Assembly: GCA_024280485.1 (NCBI GenBank)
Contig: JAJRQB010000056.1
Location: 1-64,000, forward strand
Length of the DNA stretch: 64,000 bases
Direction of reading: 5' to 3'
DNA from: Deltaproteobacteria bacterium
GTDB lineage: Bacteria; Desulfobacterota; Desulfuromonadia; Desulfuromonadales; Geopsychrobacteraceae
Below the pieces are notes generated by a model. The model made no database searches. It saw only the letters and a program-made list of their open reading frames with translations, and was not told where the DNA came from. The translations under genes were made by a program, and so were the position numbers. This document shows, one piece after another, positions 53,891 to 62,341 of the stretch (position 1 is its first letter; the number at the start of each line of letters is the position of its first letter).

Positions 53891-54859
53891 ATGGACCAAC
53901 TACCGATCGATGAGTTTCTGACCGATCTCTGCCCCTTCGAGAAGCAACTCGATCTCGACGACTACCTGGGCGAAGCGCCGCGCTGGTGCCAGGGCTGCGG
54001 TGATCTGGGGATTCTGACTGCGGTGCAGAAGCTGCTGCGGGACAACCAGGCCGAGCCGACCGAAGTGGTTTGCGTTTCGGGAATCGGCTGCTCCAGCCGC
54101 TTCCCCTACTACCTGAAGGCATTCGGCTTTCACGGCATTCATGGCCGGGCACTGCCTATCTCCACCGGCGTGGCGCTGGCCAACCCAAAACTCAAGGTCC
54201 TGACCGTGATGGGTGACGGGGATTGCTTCTCCATCGGCGCGGGGCATTGGGTCCATGCGATCAGATATAACGTCAACCTGCTGGCCATGGTCCTCGACAA
54301 TGAGATCTACGGACTGACCAGAGAGCAGACCAGCCCCACCACCCCCCTCGGCACCCGCACCCGCACCACGCCGAAGGGCGCTTTTCTGCCGCCCCTGAAC
54401 CCACTGCAACTGATGCTGGGAGTCAGCAACCTCTCCTTTCTGGCCCAGACCGCCACCTGGTTGCCCCAACATCTTCTGGCCACGCTGCAACAGGCCTACC
54501 GGCACCAGGGACTGGCCTTCGTACGCATCCTGCAGCACTGCCCGGTCTTCTCGCCGCAGGCCTTCGGCGAAGGGGGCAAGGATGCAGAGCTGATGGAGTT
54601 TTTGTACCATGTGCAGGGGATTGCCATCGACCCCGCCCTGGAAAGGTTCGGGGGGCGACGCGAGCATGACCCCGCCGACCTGGCGACGGCGCAGAGACTG
54701 GCCAGCGAACGGGAACGTGAGCCGCTGGGGCTGCTCTACCAGAATCCGGATTTGCCCAGCTACGAGACCATCCGCCATGCCGCCCTGGCCCACCCGAGCC
54801 CCGCAGAGAAACTGACGTTGCTGAACCGGCGTCTGGACCGACTAGCCCCCGAGGGATGA
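53891..54859 (+). CDS. korB: 2-oxoacid:ferredoxin oxidoreductase beta subunit (KorB-like)
   Basis: A 322-residue TPP-binding subunit, partner of KorA. It shows WCQGCGDLGILTAV and GIGCSSRFPYY with cluster-binding Cys residues, HGRALPISTGVALANPKL, and the TPP/metal motif MGDGDCFSIGAGHWVHAIRYN ending LDNEIYGLTREQTSPTTPLGT. The cluster ligands in the short form are in this chain. AAGGA precedes the ATG. Its stop overlaps the next start (ATGATGA). Confidence 0.92.
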   Translation: MDQLPIDEFLTDLCPFEKQLDLDDYLGEAPRWCQGCGDLGILTAVQKLLRDNQAEPTEVVCVSGIGCSSRFPYYLKAFGFHGIHGRALPISTGVALANPKLKVLTVMGDGDCFSIGAGHWVHAIRYNVNLLAMVLDNEIYGLTREQTSPTTPLGTRTRTTPKGAFLPPLNPLQLMLGVSNLSFLAQTATWLPQHLLATLQQAYRHQGLAFVRILQHCPVFSPQAFGEGGKDAELMEFLYHVQGIAIDPALERFGGRREHDPADLATAQRLASEREREPLGLLYQNPDLPSYETIRHAALAHPSPAEKLTLLNRRLDRLAPEG

Positions 54860-56592
54860 TGAAACAGCGACTCGAAAAAATCTTCGCGCAGGGTTTTCAG
54901 GACCTGCAACAGCAACTGCTGCAGCGCATCGCGGCCAGTCTGGAACCGGTCGAGGCCTGGCTACGGAGCGAGCAGGAAGCGGAGCGGCAACATCCGCCCG
55001 CTCCTGATCCCTATCTGGATGAAAGGATCCTGAGAGGCCTGTTACGGGAGATCAATATACGCAGCAAGCTCAGTCACGCCGAATGGGAGCGCCTGGAAGA
55101 GGTCAGGGCACGGATCGATACGGTGCGCGCACAGATTCAAGATCAGGCCCCCGCCCCCCTGCTGCTCGACCAGAATGATCCGGCGCAGATCCAACAGGCC
55201 TTCGAGACCCATTACGGATACTATGCCGAACTCTTTCGCGACCTGAGAATACTCGACCTGTCGCTGGCCGGAGAGTACCTTCCGGAACTGCATGATTCAG
55301 CCCTGTCCGCCTTCTCCTGGAAGGAACTGACCGACCGGGAGATGGCGTTGATCCCTCCCCTGGTGGTGTTCCTCGCCACCGAGCGGCCCCTGGTCGAGAC
55401 CACGGCCCTGGCGCTCAAGCTGCTGACCACCGGCCTGCCGCTCAAGCTGCTGGCGCTGCAACAGAACATCCAGACTCCAAGAGAAACGGGCCGCGCCCTG
55501 GCCCATCGGTTCCATCCCGATCTCGGTTTTTTCGGTCTCAGCCTGAGGTCGGCCTATGTGCTCCAGGCCACAGAGGATATCGAATCCTTCGACCAGGAGG
55601 TCATGGCCGCTCTCCGCTCTCCGCGCCCCGCCCTGCTCTCCCTCTGGGACGGAACCGGCGATGACCCGCGCCAGTCCCAGCTGGCACTGGCGTCCAGAGT
55701 CTTCCCCTACCTGCGCTACGACCCCGAGCTGGGACTCGACTGCACGAGCTGCCTGGAGATCGGCAAGAATCCGCACCCCGAAACAGCCTGGGTCTCCGAA
55801 ATTCTGCCGCTGCCAGGCGGCGGCGAGGAGGAGCGACCCTTGACCTTCGCCGAGTTCGCCTGGCATGTCCTGGATCAAAAGGAAGAGTTTGCCCCCTTGA
55901 ACGAACCCGGACCGGAGAATCCCAGTCTGGCCGATTACCTGGAGATGGAGACTGACGAGCGGCACCATCTCAGGCCCTACATCCTGGTCAGCGAGGCAGG
56001 AGAGACACGCGTCCTGCTCCCCTCGAACAACATCCTCTACCAATGCCAGGACCGAATGCGCCTCTGGCGTAGCCTGCAGAGTCTGGCGGGGGCCGATCAG
56101 CCCTCCGAAGATGCAGCTGTCGCGGCCCGGGAGGACAGTCCGCAGGAGATAGCAGGACGAATCGCGGCGGAGCGGGAGCAGGCCGTCGCCCAGGCGCTGC
56201 AGACCCTCTCCCGCAAGTTGCTGGGACTCGAGGAGATGGAGCTTGCCCTCGGCGGCGAAGATTTCAAACTCGACCTCAGGGGGCTCGACGAAGCGCTGAG
56301 TTCGAGCGGGACAGCACCTCCGGCAACCGGCGCGGCGGGCCCCTCCGACCTACCCTGGATCGAAACCAAACTCTGCACCGCCTGCGACGAATGCACCAAT
56401 ATCAACAAACGGATCTTCGTCTACGACAAGGAGAAGCAGGCGGTCATCAAGAATCCCCGCGGCGGCCCCTTCCGCGACATCGTCAAGGCGGCGGAAAAAT
56501 GTTCAGCCGCCATCATCCACCCGGGCAAGCCCCTCGACCCGAAGGAGAAGGATCTGGCCAAGTGGATCAAGCGGGCAGAGAAGTACCAGTGA
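54856..56592 (+). CDS. Degenerate PFOR beta-like protein with a shared C-terminal domain and a ferredoxin-like tail
   Basis: A 578-residue protein with no clear named family. Its N-terminal third is helical. The middle aligns by eye with the second half of the giant PFOR's TPP domain: LLTTGLPLKLLALQQN against LMTGKPIKVVVLDTQ, SAYVLQATEDIESFDQEVM against SYVMQSSLASASHLMEGF, and SRVFPYLRYDPELG against SRAYPFFRYNPDKG. The GDG TPP motif and YSNTGGQ are absent, so it should not bind TPP. The following ~150 residues match the PFOR C-terminal extension (DYLEMETDERHHLRPYI / FLELEPDEREELLPFI; RMRLWRSLQSLAG / RRSFWKILKSMAG). The last ~80 residues are a small iron-sulfur domain, CTACDEC then KCSAAIIHPG. 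It may be an electron-transfer or docking subunit for the POR-Rnf system; that is inference. Confidence 0.75.
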   Translation: MMKQRLEKIFAQGFQDLQQQLLQRIAASLEPVEAWLRSEQEAERQHPPAPDPYLDERILRGLLREINIRSKLSHAEWERLEEVRARIDTVRAQIQDQAPAPLLLDQNDPAQIQQAFETHYGYYAELFRDLRILDLSLAGEYLPELHDSALSAFSWKELTDREMALIPPLVVFLATERPLVETTALALKLLTTGLPLKLLALQQNIQTPRETGRALAHRFHPDLGFFGLSLRSAYVLQATEDIESFDQEVMAALRSPRPALLSLWDGTGDDPRQSQLALASRVFPYLRYDPELGLDCTSCLEIGKNPHPETAWVSEILPLPGGGEEERPLTFAEFAWHVLDQKEEFAPLNEPGPENPSLADYLEMETDERHHLRPYILVSEAGETRVLLPSNNILYQCQDRMRLWRSLQSLAGADQPSEDAAVAAREDSPQEIAGRIAAEREQAVAQALQTLSRKLLGLEEMELALGGEDFKLDLRGLDEALSSSGTAPPATGAAGPSDLPWIETKLCTACDECTNINKRIFVYDKEKQAVIKNPRGGPFRDIVKAAEKCSAAIIHPGKPLDPKEKDLAKWIKRAEKYQ

Positions 56593-56697
56593 AGTTCAGA
56601 GGGTTCAAAAAAGGAGAGAAAAACCGCAACGTTATTACTTCTAGCCTAGCGGATCGGGACGCGAACGGTTTCTTGATGGTATCCGGGGAGAGGAAAA

Positions 56698-57393
56698 TCA
56701 CTGGCTGGCTGAAAGAACCTCAAGCAGTTCGACCTCAAAGATCAGGGTTTGACCGGCTAACGGACCCCGATCGGCATAGGCCAGCTTGCTCGGGATGTAG
56801 AGTTCCCACTTGGCACCTTCCTGCATTAACTGCAACCCCTCAGCCATCCCGGCTACCAGGTTCTGCACATTCAATTCGAGCGGTTTTCCAGCGGTGGAGC
56901 TCTTAGAAAAAATTTCCCCCTTGAGGGTCTTACCCTGGTAATTCAGTTTGACCCGGTCCTTCATTGCCGGCTTTCTGCCTTTTCCTTCACGCAAGATCAG
57001 GTACTGCAATCCGCTGTCACGTACGACCACTTCCCCACGCTGGCCGTTTCTCAGCAGAAAAGTTTCGCTCTCTTTGCGGATCTGCAGGTTTTGAGCGACA
57101 CTGTCTTCGATCAGATACTTTTTCGGATCCCGCAGCATCACTCTCATTACGCCCTTGGACATCAGTGGCCGAACGTTCTTCCGTGCGTCGTTTATCCCCT
57201 TGAGTACGGCATCGGAAACGAGCGTCAGTTTCTGATTTTGGAACATATCTCCCAGCTTGTAGCCCGCCGCATAACTCAGTCGATTGAGACTGCGGTCCCA
57301 ATCGATCGAGGTCTCTGCCTGTTGAATTTCTGCAGTGCCTGCACTGCACCCGGCAACCAGTATCATAAGAAATATGCAGAACCAACGCATCAT
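56698..57393 (-). CDS. FKBP-family lipoprotein, probably without full isomerase activity
   Basis: A 231-residue exported protein. LMILVAGC is a lipobox, so it is likely anchored by a lipid on Cys16. An FKBP_N-like helical region (LSYAAGYKLGDMF) precedes the FKBP domain (RDSGLQYLILREGKGRKP, VKLNYQGKTLKGEIF, EGLQLMQEGAKWELYIPSKLAY). The usual FDSS with active-site Asp reads FSKSS, and the PGW at the pocket floor reads AGM. These changes suggest a chaperone or binding role. Last of three FKBP paralogues downstream of the multicopper oxidase. The preceding plus-strand operon ends 105 bp away with no clear terminator. Confidence 0.88.
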   Translation of the reverse strand: MMRWFCIFLMILVAGCSAGTAEIQQAETSIDWDRSLNRLSYAAGYKLGDMFQNQKLTLVSDAVLKGINDARKNVRPLMSKGVMRVMLRDPKKYLIEDSVAQNLQIRKESETFLLRNGQRGEVVVRDSGLQYLILREGKGRKPAMKDRVKLNYQGKTLKGEIFSKSSTAGKPLELNVQNLVAGMAEGLQLMQEGAKWELYIPSKLAYADRGPLAGQTLIFEVELLEVLSASQ

Positions 57394-57429
57394 GCTGCAA
57401 CCTTTCTGTCTGTCGACAGGGATCGGGAG

Positions 57430-58104
57430 TTATTCGCCGACCTTCACCAACTCGATTTCAAAGATGATTGCCTGCCCCGCCAGAGGAGTGGTGTCTTTGT
57501 ACGCGAGGGAATGGGGAAGAAAGAATGTCCATTTCGCCCCTTCGCGCATTAATTGGAGACCTTCCTGCCAACCGGGAATAACCTTATCAAGAGAGATCTG
57601 CACCGGCTCTAACTTGCCGTTTTTGTCGGTAGAATCGAAAATTTTGCCGTTGATATCCTTGCCTACATAGTTAACCGTCACCAGCTCACCCGGGCCAGGC
57701 TTTTTTCCCGCTCCTGCACGCAGAACCTTGTACTGCAGACCACTCTTCTGGGAGACAACGCCCTCTTTGGCAGCATTGGCAGCCATAAATTCACTACCAG
57801 CACGTCTCATGCCCGGCTTTTGCCGACCGGCCTGCGCGATGATTCTCTCGCGAAAATCCGAAAGTACTTTAATCATCTCGTTGAGCGGAATCATTGCTTC
57901 CTTATTGCCCGTGGCATCCAGGACGCCCTGCGACACCAGCTCTGGATTCACATCGACCCCCTGCCGCGCCAGATCGCGACCAACCTGATGCCCAACGCTG
58001 TAACTGACTTCGTCATCCTGACCATTGATCACAGGTTTTTCCGCCGCCCAAACAAAACTGGCTGAAACCATCAGAATAAGCATCACAGAAATGATTCGAC
58101 TCAT
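57430..58104 (-). CDS. FKBP-type peptidyl-prolyl cis-trans isomerase, exported
   Basis: A 224-residue protein with a Sec signal peptide (MLILMVSASFVWAAEKP), FKBP_N region (EVSYSVGHQVGRDLARQG) and a complete FKBP domain: SGLQYKVLRAG, VTVNYVGKDINGKIFDST with the active-site Asp, VIPGWQEGLQLMREGAKWTFFLPHSLAY, and IFEIELVKV. This is the only one of the three neighbours with both the Asp and the pocket Trp, so it is the likely active isomerase and folds periplasmic proteins. The ATG at 58104 follows GGAGTGGGGCT. Confidence 0.93.
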   Translation of the reverse strand: MSRIISVMLILMVSASFVWAAEKPVINGQDDEVSYSVGHQVGRDLARQGVDVNPELVSQGVLDATGNKEAMIPLNEMIKVLSDFRERIIAQAGRQKPGMRRAGSEFMAANAAKEGVVSQKSGLQYKVLRAGAGKKPGPGELVTVNYVGKDINGKIFDSTDKNGKLEPVQISLDKVIPGWQEGLQLMREGAKWTFFLPHSLAYKDTTPLAGQAIIFEIELVKVGE

Positions 58105-58265
58105 AGCCCCACTCCTTTTATGTAGAATTATCAGCGATGTGAATTGTACCAGATTTTTTGACCCCCCTGCCATGAACCAAATAATGACCCGTTTGTTTTT
58201 TACTGCAGAAACCGCAACTCTCTAGCCTGTCAACCTATTCCCTGTCGGGATCTGGCCATCGCGAT

Positions 58266-59120
58266 CTAACGATACTGCGGCAGAATTTCGAGCAGCTCCA
58301 GATCAAAAACAACCGCCTTCCCGCGCATCGGTCCGCCTCGTCTATAGGCCAGCCCCCGCGGGACATAGAGTTCCCAGCGATCCCCTTCGCGCATCAGCTT
58401 CAAGGCCTCTTGCCAGCCGCGAATAGTCCTGCTGACAACAACCTCCTGAGGTATCCCCGTAGAAGCGCTGTCGGAAAAAACCTGCCCGCCGACTCTTCTC
58501 CCCTGGTAATTCACCAGAACGGCATCGGTCTCTTTTGGCGTTTTCCCGTTTCCGGAAGCAATAATCTTGTACTGCAGGCCACTCGGCAGACTGATGACAT
58601 CTTTTCGCGAGCTATTTTCGGCCAGAAATTTCTGCCCTTTGGAGCGATAGTATTTCTTCTTTGCGGGAGGAGATGTTTTCGATTTACCCATCGTCACTTC
58701 AGGCTGCTGGTTCGTAGAACCCATGATCGAATTCAGGACCAGCGTCATCTGAGCTTCCGCCAGGCGCGGCTCCGACTGCTCAATGGCGTCATAGAGGCCC
58801 TGCCAAAGAGCCGAGCCTCTAAATTCAATCTGCCGCCGAGTCACTTTCTGACCGAGCGCATGACCAAGGTGATAGTCGAGGCTCAGGTTGCCCGGAAAAT
58901 CTTCTCGTCCAGGGCTTGCCAAACCCTCGTTCAAGGTTTTCCACAAAAAATCGGGCTTGAATTCAAGCCCGACCGTCAAAATATCGCGGCCCAGCTGATA
59001 ACCATAGCTATAGTTGATTTCGTCCGGCCGATCCTTGAGCACAGGAAGCGGCACATCCGCAGCATAAACGTTCACACTAACCAGAAACAGCACCAATATC
59101 AGCAACGCAGTGATTCTCAT
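58266..59120 (-). CDS. FKBP-family exported protein, altered active site
   Basis: A 284-residue protein with a Sec signal peptide (ALLILVLFLVSVNVYAADVP). It has the FKBP_N-type INYSYGYQLGRDI, a second helical repeat of the same kind (DYHLGHALGQKVTRRQ), a lysine-rich linker (SPPAKKKYYRSKGQKF), then the FKBP domain (VLVNYQGRRVGGQVFSDS, IRGWQEALKLMREGDRWELYVPRGLAY). The active-site FD reads FS while the pocket Trp is kept. AAGGTG precedes the ATG. It lies nearest to the multicopper oxidase gene, separated by a hairpin. Confidence 0.88.
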   Translation of the reverse strand: MRITALLILVLFLVSVNVYAADVPLPVLKDRPDEINYSYGYQLGRDILTVGLEFKPDFLWKTLNEGLASPGREDFPGNLSLDYHLGHALGQKVTRRQIEFRGSALWQGLYDAIEQSEPRLAEAQMTLVLNSIMGSTNQQPEVTMGKSKTSPPAKKKYYRSKGQKFLAENSSRKDVISLPSGLQYKIIASGNGKTPKETDAVLVNYQGRRVGGQVFSDSASTGIPQEVVVSRTIRGWQEALKLMREGDRWELYVPRGLAYRRGGPMRGKAVVFDLELLEILPQYR

Positions 59121-59216
59121 CTTCGCACCTTATCCAATGCTCGATTTAAGATAGCTAAACCAGTTCCTGTTCAAAAATCTGCCCGAAGAAATCAAGCTCT
59201 ACGCAAAAGAATAATC

Positions 59217-59244
59217 GTCGCCCTTCCCCTAAGGGGAGGGCGAC
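59217..59244 (-). terminator. Hairpin after the multicopper oxidase gene
   Basis: GTCGCCCTTCCCC (from 59217) pairs with GGGGAGGGCGAC (to 59244) with one bulged base. On the minus strand it is followed by a T-rich stretch with interruptions. It may attenuate transcription from the oxidase gene into the FKBP genes. Confidence 0.55.
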
Positions 59245-59274
59245 TTACTGCATTTCATCGAAGGCGAAATGACA

Positions 59275-61950
59275 TCATTTCACCGGGAAACCATCCGGTT
59301 TGGTACCGACGTAATAGGGCCGCATCATCTCATTGTCCTCATGCTCGACAATGTGACAGTGCCAGACATAGAGACCCGGCAGATTGAAGGTCGTCTGGAC
59401 CCGGGTAATCTCGCCCGGATAGGCCAGAACGGTATCCTTCATCCCCGTTTCAGTCGGCAGGGCCGGAATCGGCGGTCCGATGGTCGCCAGAGTCGGGCTG
59501 AGAGGATCAAACGCCTGGCGATGGATGATCTTGTAACGAACCAGGTGCATGTGAACCGGATGACCGTCAACTGTGAAGTTATAAAAGTCCCAGAACTCTG
59601 AGCTGTCGAGGGCGGGGTTCTCGGTGATCGCAGCGCTCCAGGTCAGCGGGACAGGCAGGTTCGTGACCGAATCAACCGTACCCATAAGTGCCGCCTTGGG
59701 GGCTTGAGGGAAGGCCAGCGGGAAATTCGGATCCAGCGCCATACAATCGGCAGCAGGATCTGCGCTTCCCGGAGGCAAGGTTCCAACCGTAAACAGGTCG
59801 CCGGTCGCTCCGTCGATATCGACACAAACCAAAAGCGATTCTTCCTCGTTGAGGCTGAGCCGTCGCGGTGTGGCAACAACGGTAGTAGTTACAGTCGCAC
59901 CAGTGTTGTAATCAACGTAACTCGCCGGGTCATAGATCTCGGCGTTCGGAACCAGCGCCAACGGTGAAGTGGTCGTGGCATCGGCAGTTACAGTCATCAG
60001 ATTGTTGACCACAAACTGCATGACCTGGCCGGAAGTGTCCGGATCGGCCACGCCTGCACCTGCGAACCCGCCAAAGGGAGCATCGTCAGCGGTGTTGATC
60101 ATACGGACAATGGTGCCCTCGGGCAGCCCGCTGAAATCAACAATAACGTCAGCACGCTCGGCAGGAGCCATCAGCAGGGCTTGCATCGGATCGGGAGCGG
60201 CAACCGGGTTACCAAAAGCATTATTTGCGAGTTTTTGCTCATACTTCAGGGTTTTCTTTACTAATTTTGCCTGAAGTTTGGCGATCTCCTTGAGAATTTC
60301 AGCAATCTTCGAGGGCTTGGTAACGCCAACGAGTTTAGCCTCTTTCTTGGCAATCTCCTTGTTAATTTCTGCGAGTTGCTTTTGGAATTCGCGACCAATT
60401 TCAAAAACTTTTTTGGTGTTTTGCGGCGTTATGAAACCGGTACGAACTTCAACCACGTTCGGCAGGAAGCCCTGGTCGCCACCGATCTGATAGAAAGGCA
60501 GCTCAGCGCCAAGGATATCGTCGGCAGTCCCCATCTTACCGTCAATACCGGGGCCAGTAACCTCGAACATCGCCAGATTAAGGAAGCGCGAGTTGCTGCC
60601 GCTGAGCAGGCGGAAACGGTATCTGGCCGGGGCGACATCCAATTGCGGCCAGGTAGTGCCGTTTACAACCATTGTGTTGAAGAAGGCTTCCGGATTCCAG
60701 ATCGGTGCGATGTCGCTATTTTGACCAGCAGCGTCACCGATATAGGGACCAGGGAAGGTATCGAAAAAGGCCCGGTTGTCAGGATAGAAGAGAGTACCGT
60801 CTTTATTGAAGGAACGATCCTGAATAGCGATTGGAATCTCACGGATGGTCATACGGTAATCGGCGTCAAAATTCGGGTCGCCGGCACCAACGGGAGCTGG
60901 GCCAGGAAGAACTGCGGGTGCCTGGCTCATCAGGTCGACGCCACCGTCATTGCCAGAACCGTCTGCGGCGCCGCGAATCAGATAGAAACCGGCCGGACCG
61001 GCATAGACGTTGAGGCGGGTCATCCCGAGAGAGTGGTCATGATACCAGAGGGTCGTTGCGGGTTGGGTGTTCTCATAGGTATAGAAGGCTGCGCCATCGA
61101 CCGCGTCAAAATCGACCGGGTTGAGATAATCCTGAACCTGGCCAGCATTATTCTGAGTATAGAGTGTGCCTGTGGTTTTGTAGCTCGCCGGAATATTGTT
61201 GGCTGCCGGCAGCCACCAGGCTTCAGGATATCCGTCTGACTCGGCGTTGACGTGGGCGCCGTGAACGTGGGTGACGATCGGAACCGGCCCGGTGTAGGGA
61301 GCCGGGTTGGCAGTTGCACAATCGGTTGAGTTTGTGCCGTTGATGCAACCGGTGTTAGTCGGGTTGGCCCAGTGCAGGGTCTGATCAACCGTACCGGTCA
61401 ACAGGTGAGGTAAAAAGTTGCCGGTCTCCGGATCTTTCAGGTCGTTGATCCAGCGCACAGTCGACTCGACACCCGAAATCTCCTCAAGGGTAAATGCCGG
61501 GTAATTGAAGTAGGCTTCATTGATTGCGCCGCCCACCGGGAGGGGCGCAGGTGCGGTATATGCCGCCACAACTGCAGCGTCAGCTTCAGCCGGACCGTAA
61601 CTCCAGATCGGAGTCGCATCGAAAGCATCGGTGCGGCCATTAACAGTGTTCCAAATCCCACCAGGCAGAATCTGCTGACTGAACTGGCGCACGGCAATGT
61701 TGTACTTGGCCGCAGGAACCGTACCACCAGCAGTACCCGCTGCGGGCTGCATGCCGACACTGGTCTGTGGCATCACCGGCGGAATGACCAACGGTTGGAC
61801 ATACTTGGGAATCGTCAGCGGATCCAATGCCTTTGTCAGGTCTGGATTCCCTGGCAGTGGAACCGCCAGAGACGTTGTGGCAAAGCCACATAGAACAAAG
61901 ACCATTGCTGCGAGCCACGGATTTCTTGATCTCCTTCTCCTGTAATTCAT
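59275..61950 (-). CDS. Large secreted multicopper oxidase with a coiled-coil insertion
   Basis: An 891-residue exported oxidase; ordinary three-domain laccase-type enzymes have about 500. The signal peptide begins with an Arg-rich n-region, then AAMVFVLCGFATTSLA. Copper sites are complete: HVHG (228-231), WYHDHS (302-307), GHPVHMH, and HCHIVEHEDNEMM (864-876) with the type 1 Cys865 and Met875. Around residues 513-583 lies a Lys/Glu-rich stretch of heptad-like helix (EINKEIAKKEAKL, EILKEIAKLQAKL) that interrupts a cupredoxin domain. Family members oxidise phenols, Mn(II), Fe(II) or Cu(I). Geobacter uses a secreted multicopper oxidase (OmpB) in metal reduction; orthology here is not established. 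GGAGGAGG precedes the ATG. Confidence 0.92.
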   Translation of the reverse strand: MNYRRRRSRNPWLAAMVFVLCGFATTSLAVPLPGNPDLTKALDPLTIPKYVQPLVIPPVMPQTSVGMQPAAGTAGGTVPAAKYNIAVRQFSQQILPGGIWNTVNGRTDAFDATPIWSYGPAEADAAVVAAYTAPAPLPVGGAINEAYFNYPAFTLEEISGVESTVRWINDLKDPETGNFLPHLLTGTVDQTLHWANPTNTGCINGTNSTDCATANPAPYTGPVPIVTHVHGAHVNAESDGYPEAWWLPAANNIPASYKTTGTLYTQNNAGQVQDYLNPVDFDAVDGAAFYTYENTQPATTLWYHDHSLGMTRLNVYAGPAGFYLIRGAADGSGNDGGVDLMSQAPAVLPGPAPVGAGDPNFDADYRMTIREIPIAIQDRSFNKDGTLFYPDNRAFFDTFPGPYIGDAAGQNSDIAPIWNPEAFFNTMVVNGTTWPQLDVAPARYRFRLLSGSNSRFLNLAMFEVTGPGIDGKMGTADDILGAELPFYQIGGDQGFLPNVVEVRTGFITPQNTKKVFEIGREFQKQLAEINKEIAKKEAKLVGVTKPSKIAEILKEIAKLQAKLVKKTLKYEQKLANNAFGNPVAAPDPMQALLMAPAERADVIVDFSGLPEGTIVRMINTADDAPFGGFAGAGVADPDTSGQVMQFVVNNLMTVTADATTTSPLALVPNAEIYDPASYVDYNTGATVTTTVVATPRRLSLNEEESLLVCVDIDGATGDLFTVGTLPPGSADPAADCMALDPNFPLAFPQAPKAALMGTVDSVTNLPVPLTWSAAITENPALDSSEFWDFYNFTVDGHPVHMHLVRYKIIHRQAFDPLSPTLATIGPPIPALPTETGMKDTVLAYPGEITRVQTTFNLPGLYVWHCHIVEHEDNEMMRPYYVGTKPDGFPVK

Positions 61951-62233
61951 TGTGAGGCCTCCTCCACTTCCGGCACCCTTTTGCGACAGTCCCTCTCAGG
62001 TGAAATAGAGGAAATTACGCTGACCTGAAGCGACCTGCTGTAGCCCGGCTATCTCCCCCATGAAGACCCGCGGCTTTCCGCAACCCCTTTTCAAAGGCTT
62101 TGGCTTTTATAAGTCCGCTGCAGCAAAAGAGCACATGCTCTGTGTACAGCCAACCCTATATGTAACCAAGAAGGTCCACAATGAGCATCTGGCGCAAACA
62201 GGGGGTGTATTTTGCTACTTCCATCAGAAACAC

Positions 62234-62270
62234 AAAGAGGGTCGACACTCTCGAAGTGTCGACCCTCTTT
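62234..62270. terminator. Perfect 16-bp hairpin upstream of the multicopper oxidase gene
   Basis: AAAGAGGGTCGACACT (62234-62249) and its exact reverse complement (62255-62270) enclose CTCGA. Short A- and T-runs on either side suit a bidirectional terminator; it could end the transcript of the small membrane peptide and regulators. Elsewhere in 61951-62341 I see no gene; a GGCCGCGGCC palindrome lies at 62297-62306. Confidence 0.55.
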
Positions 62271-62341
62271 CATGCTCTTAGCAGCCACCCTCTAAAGGCC
62301 GCGGCCACCAGGAACCAAACTTGAATGCTGGTAGAAACGAA

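Noticed and set aside
62091-62288. 65-codon minus-strand ORF upstream of the multicopper oxidase
   Set aside because: Runs straight through the perfect 16-bp hairpin and lacks a ribosome-binding site.
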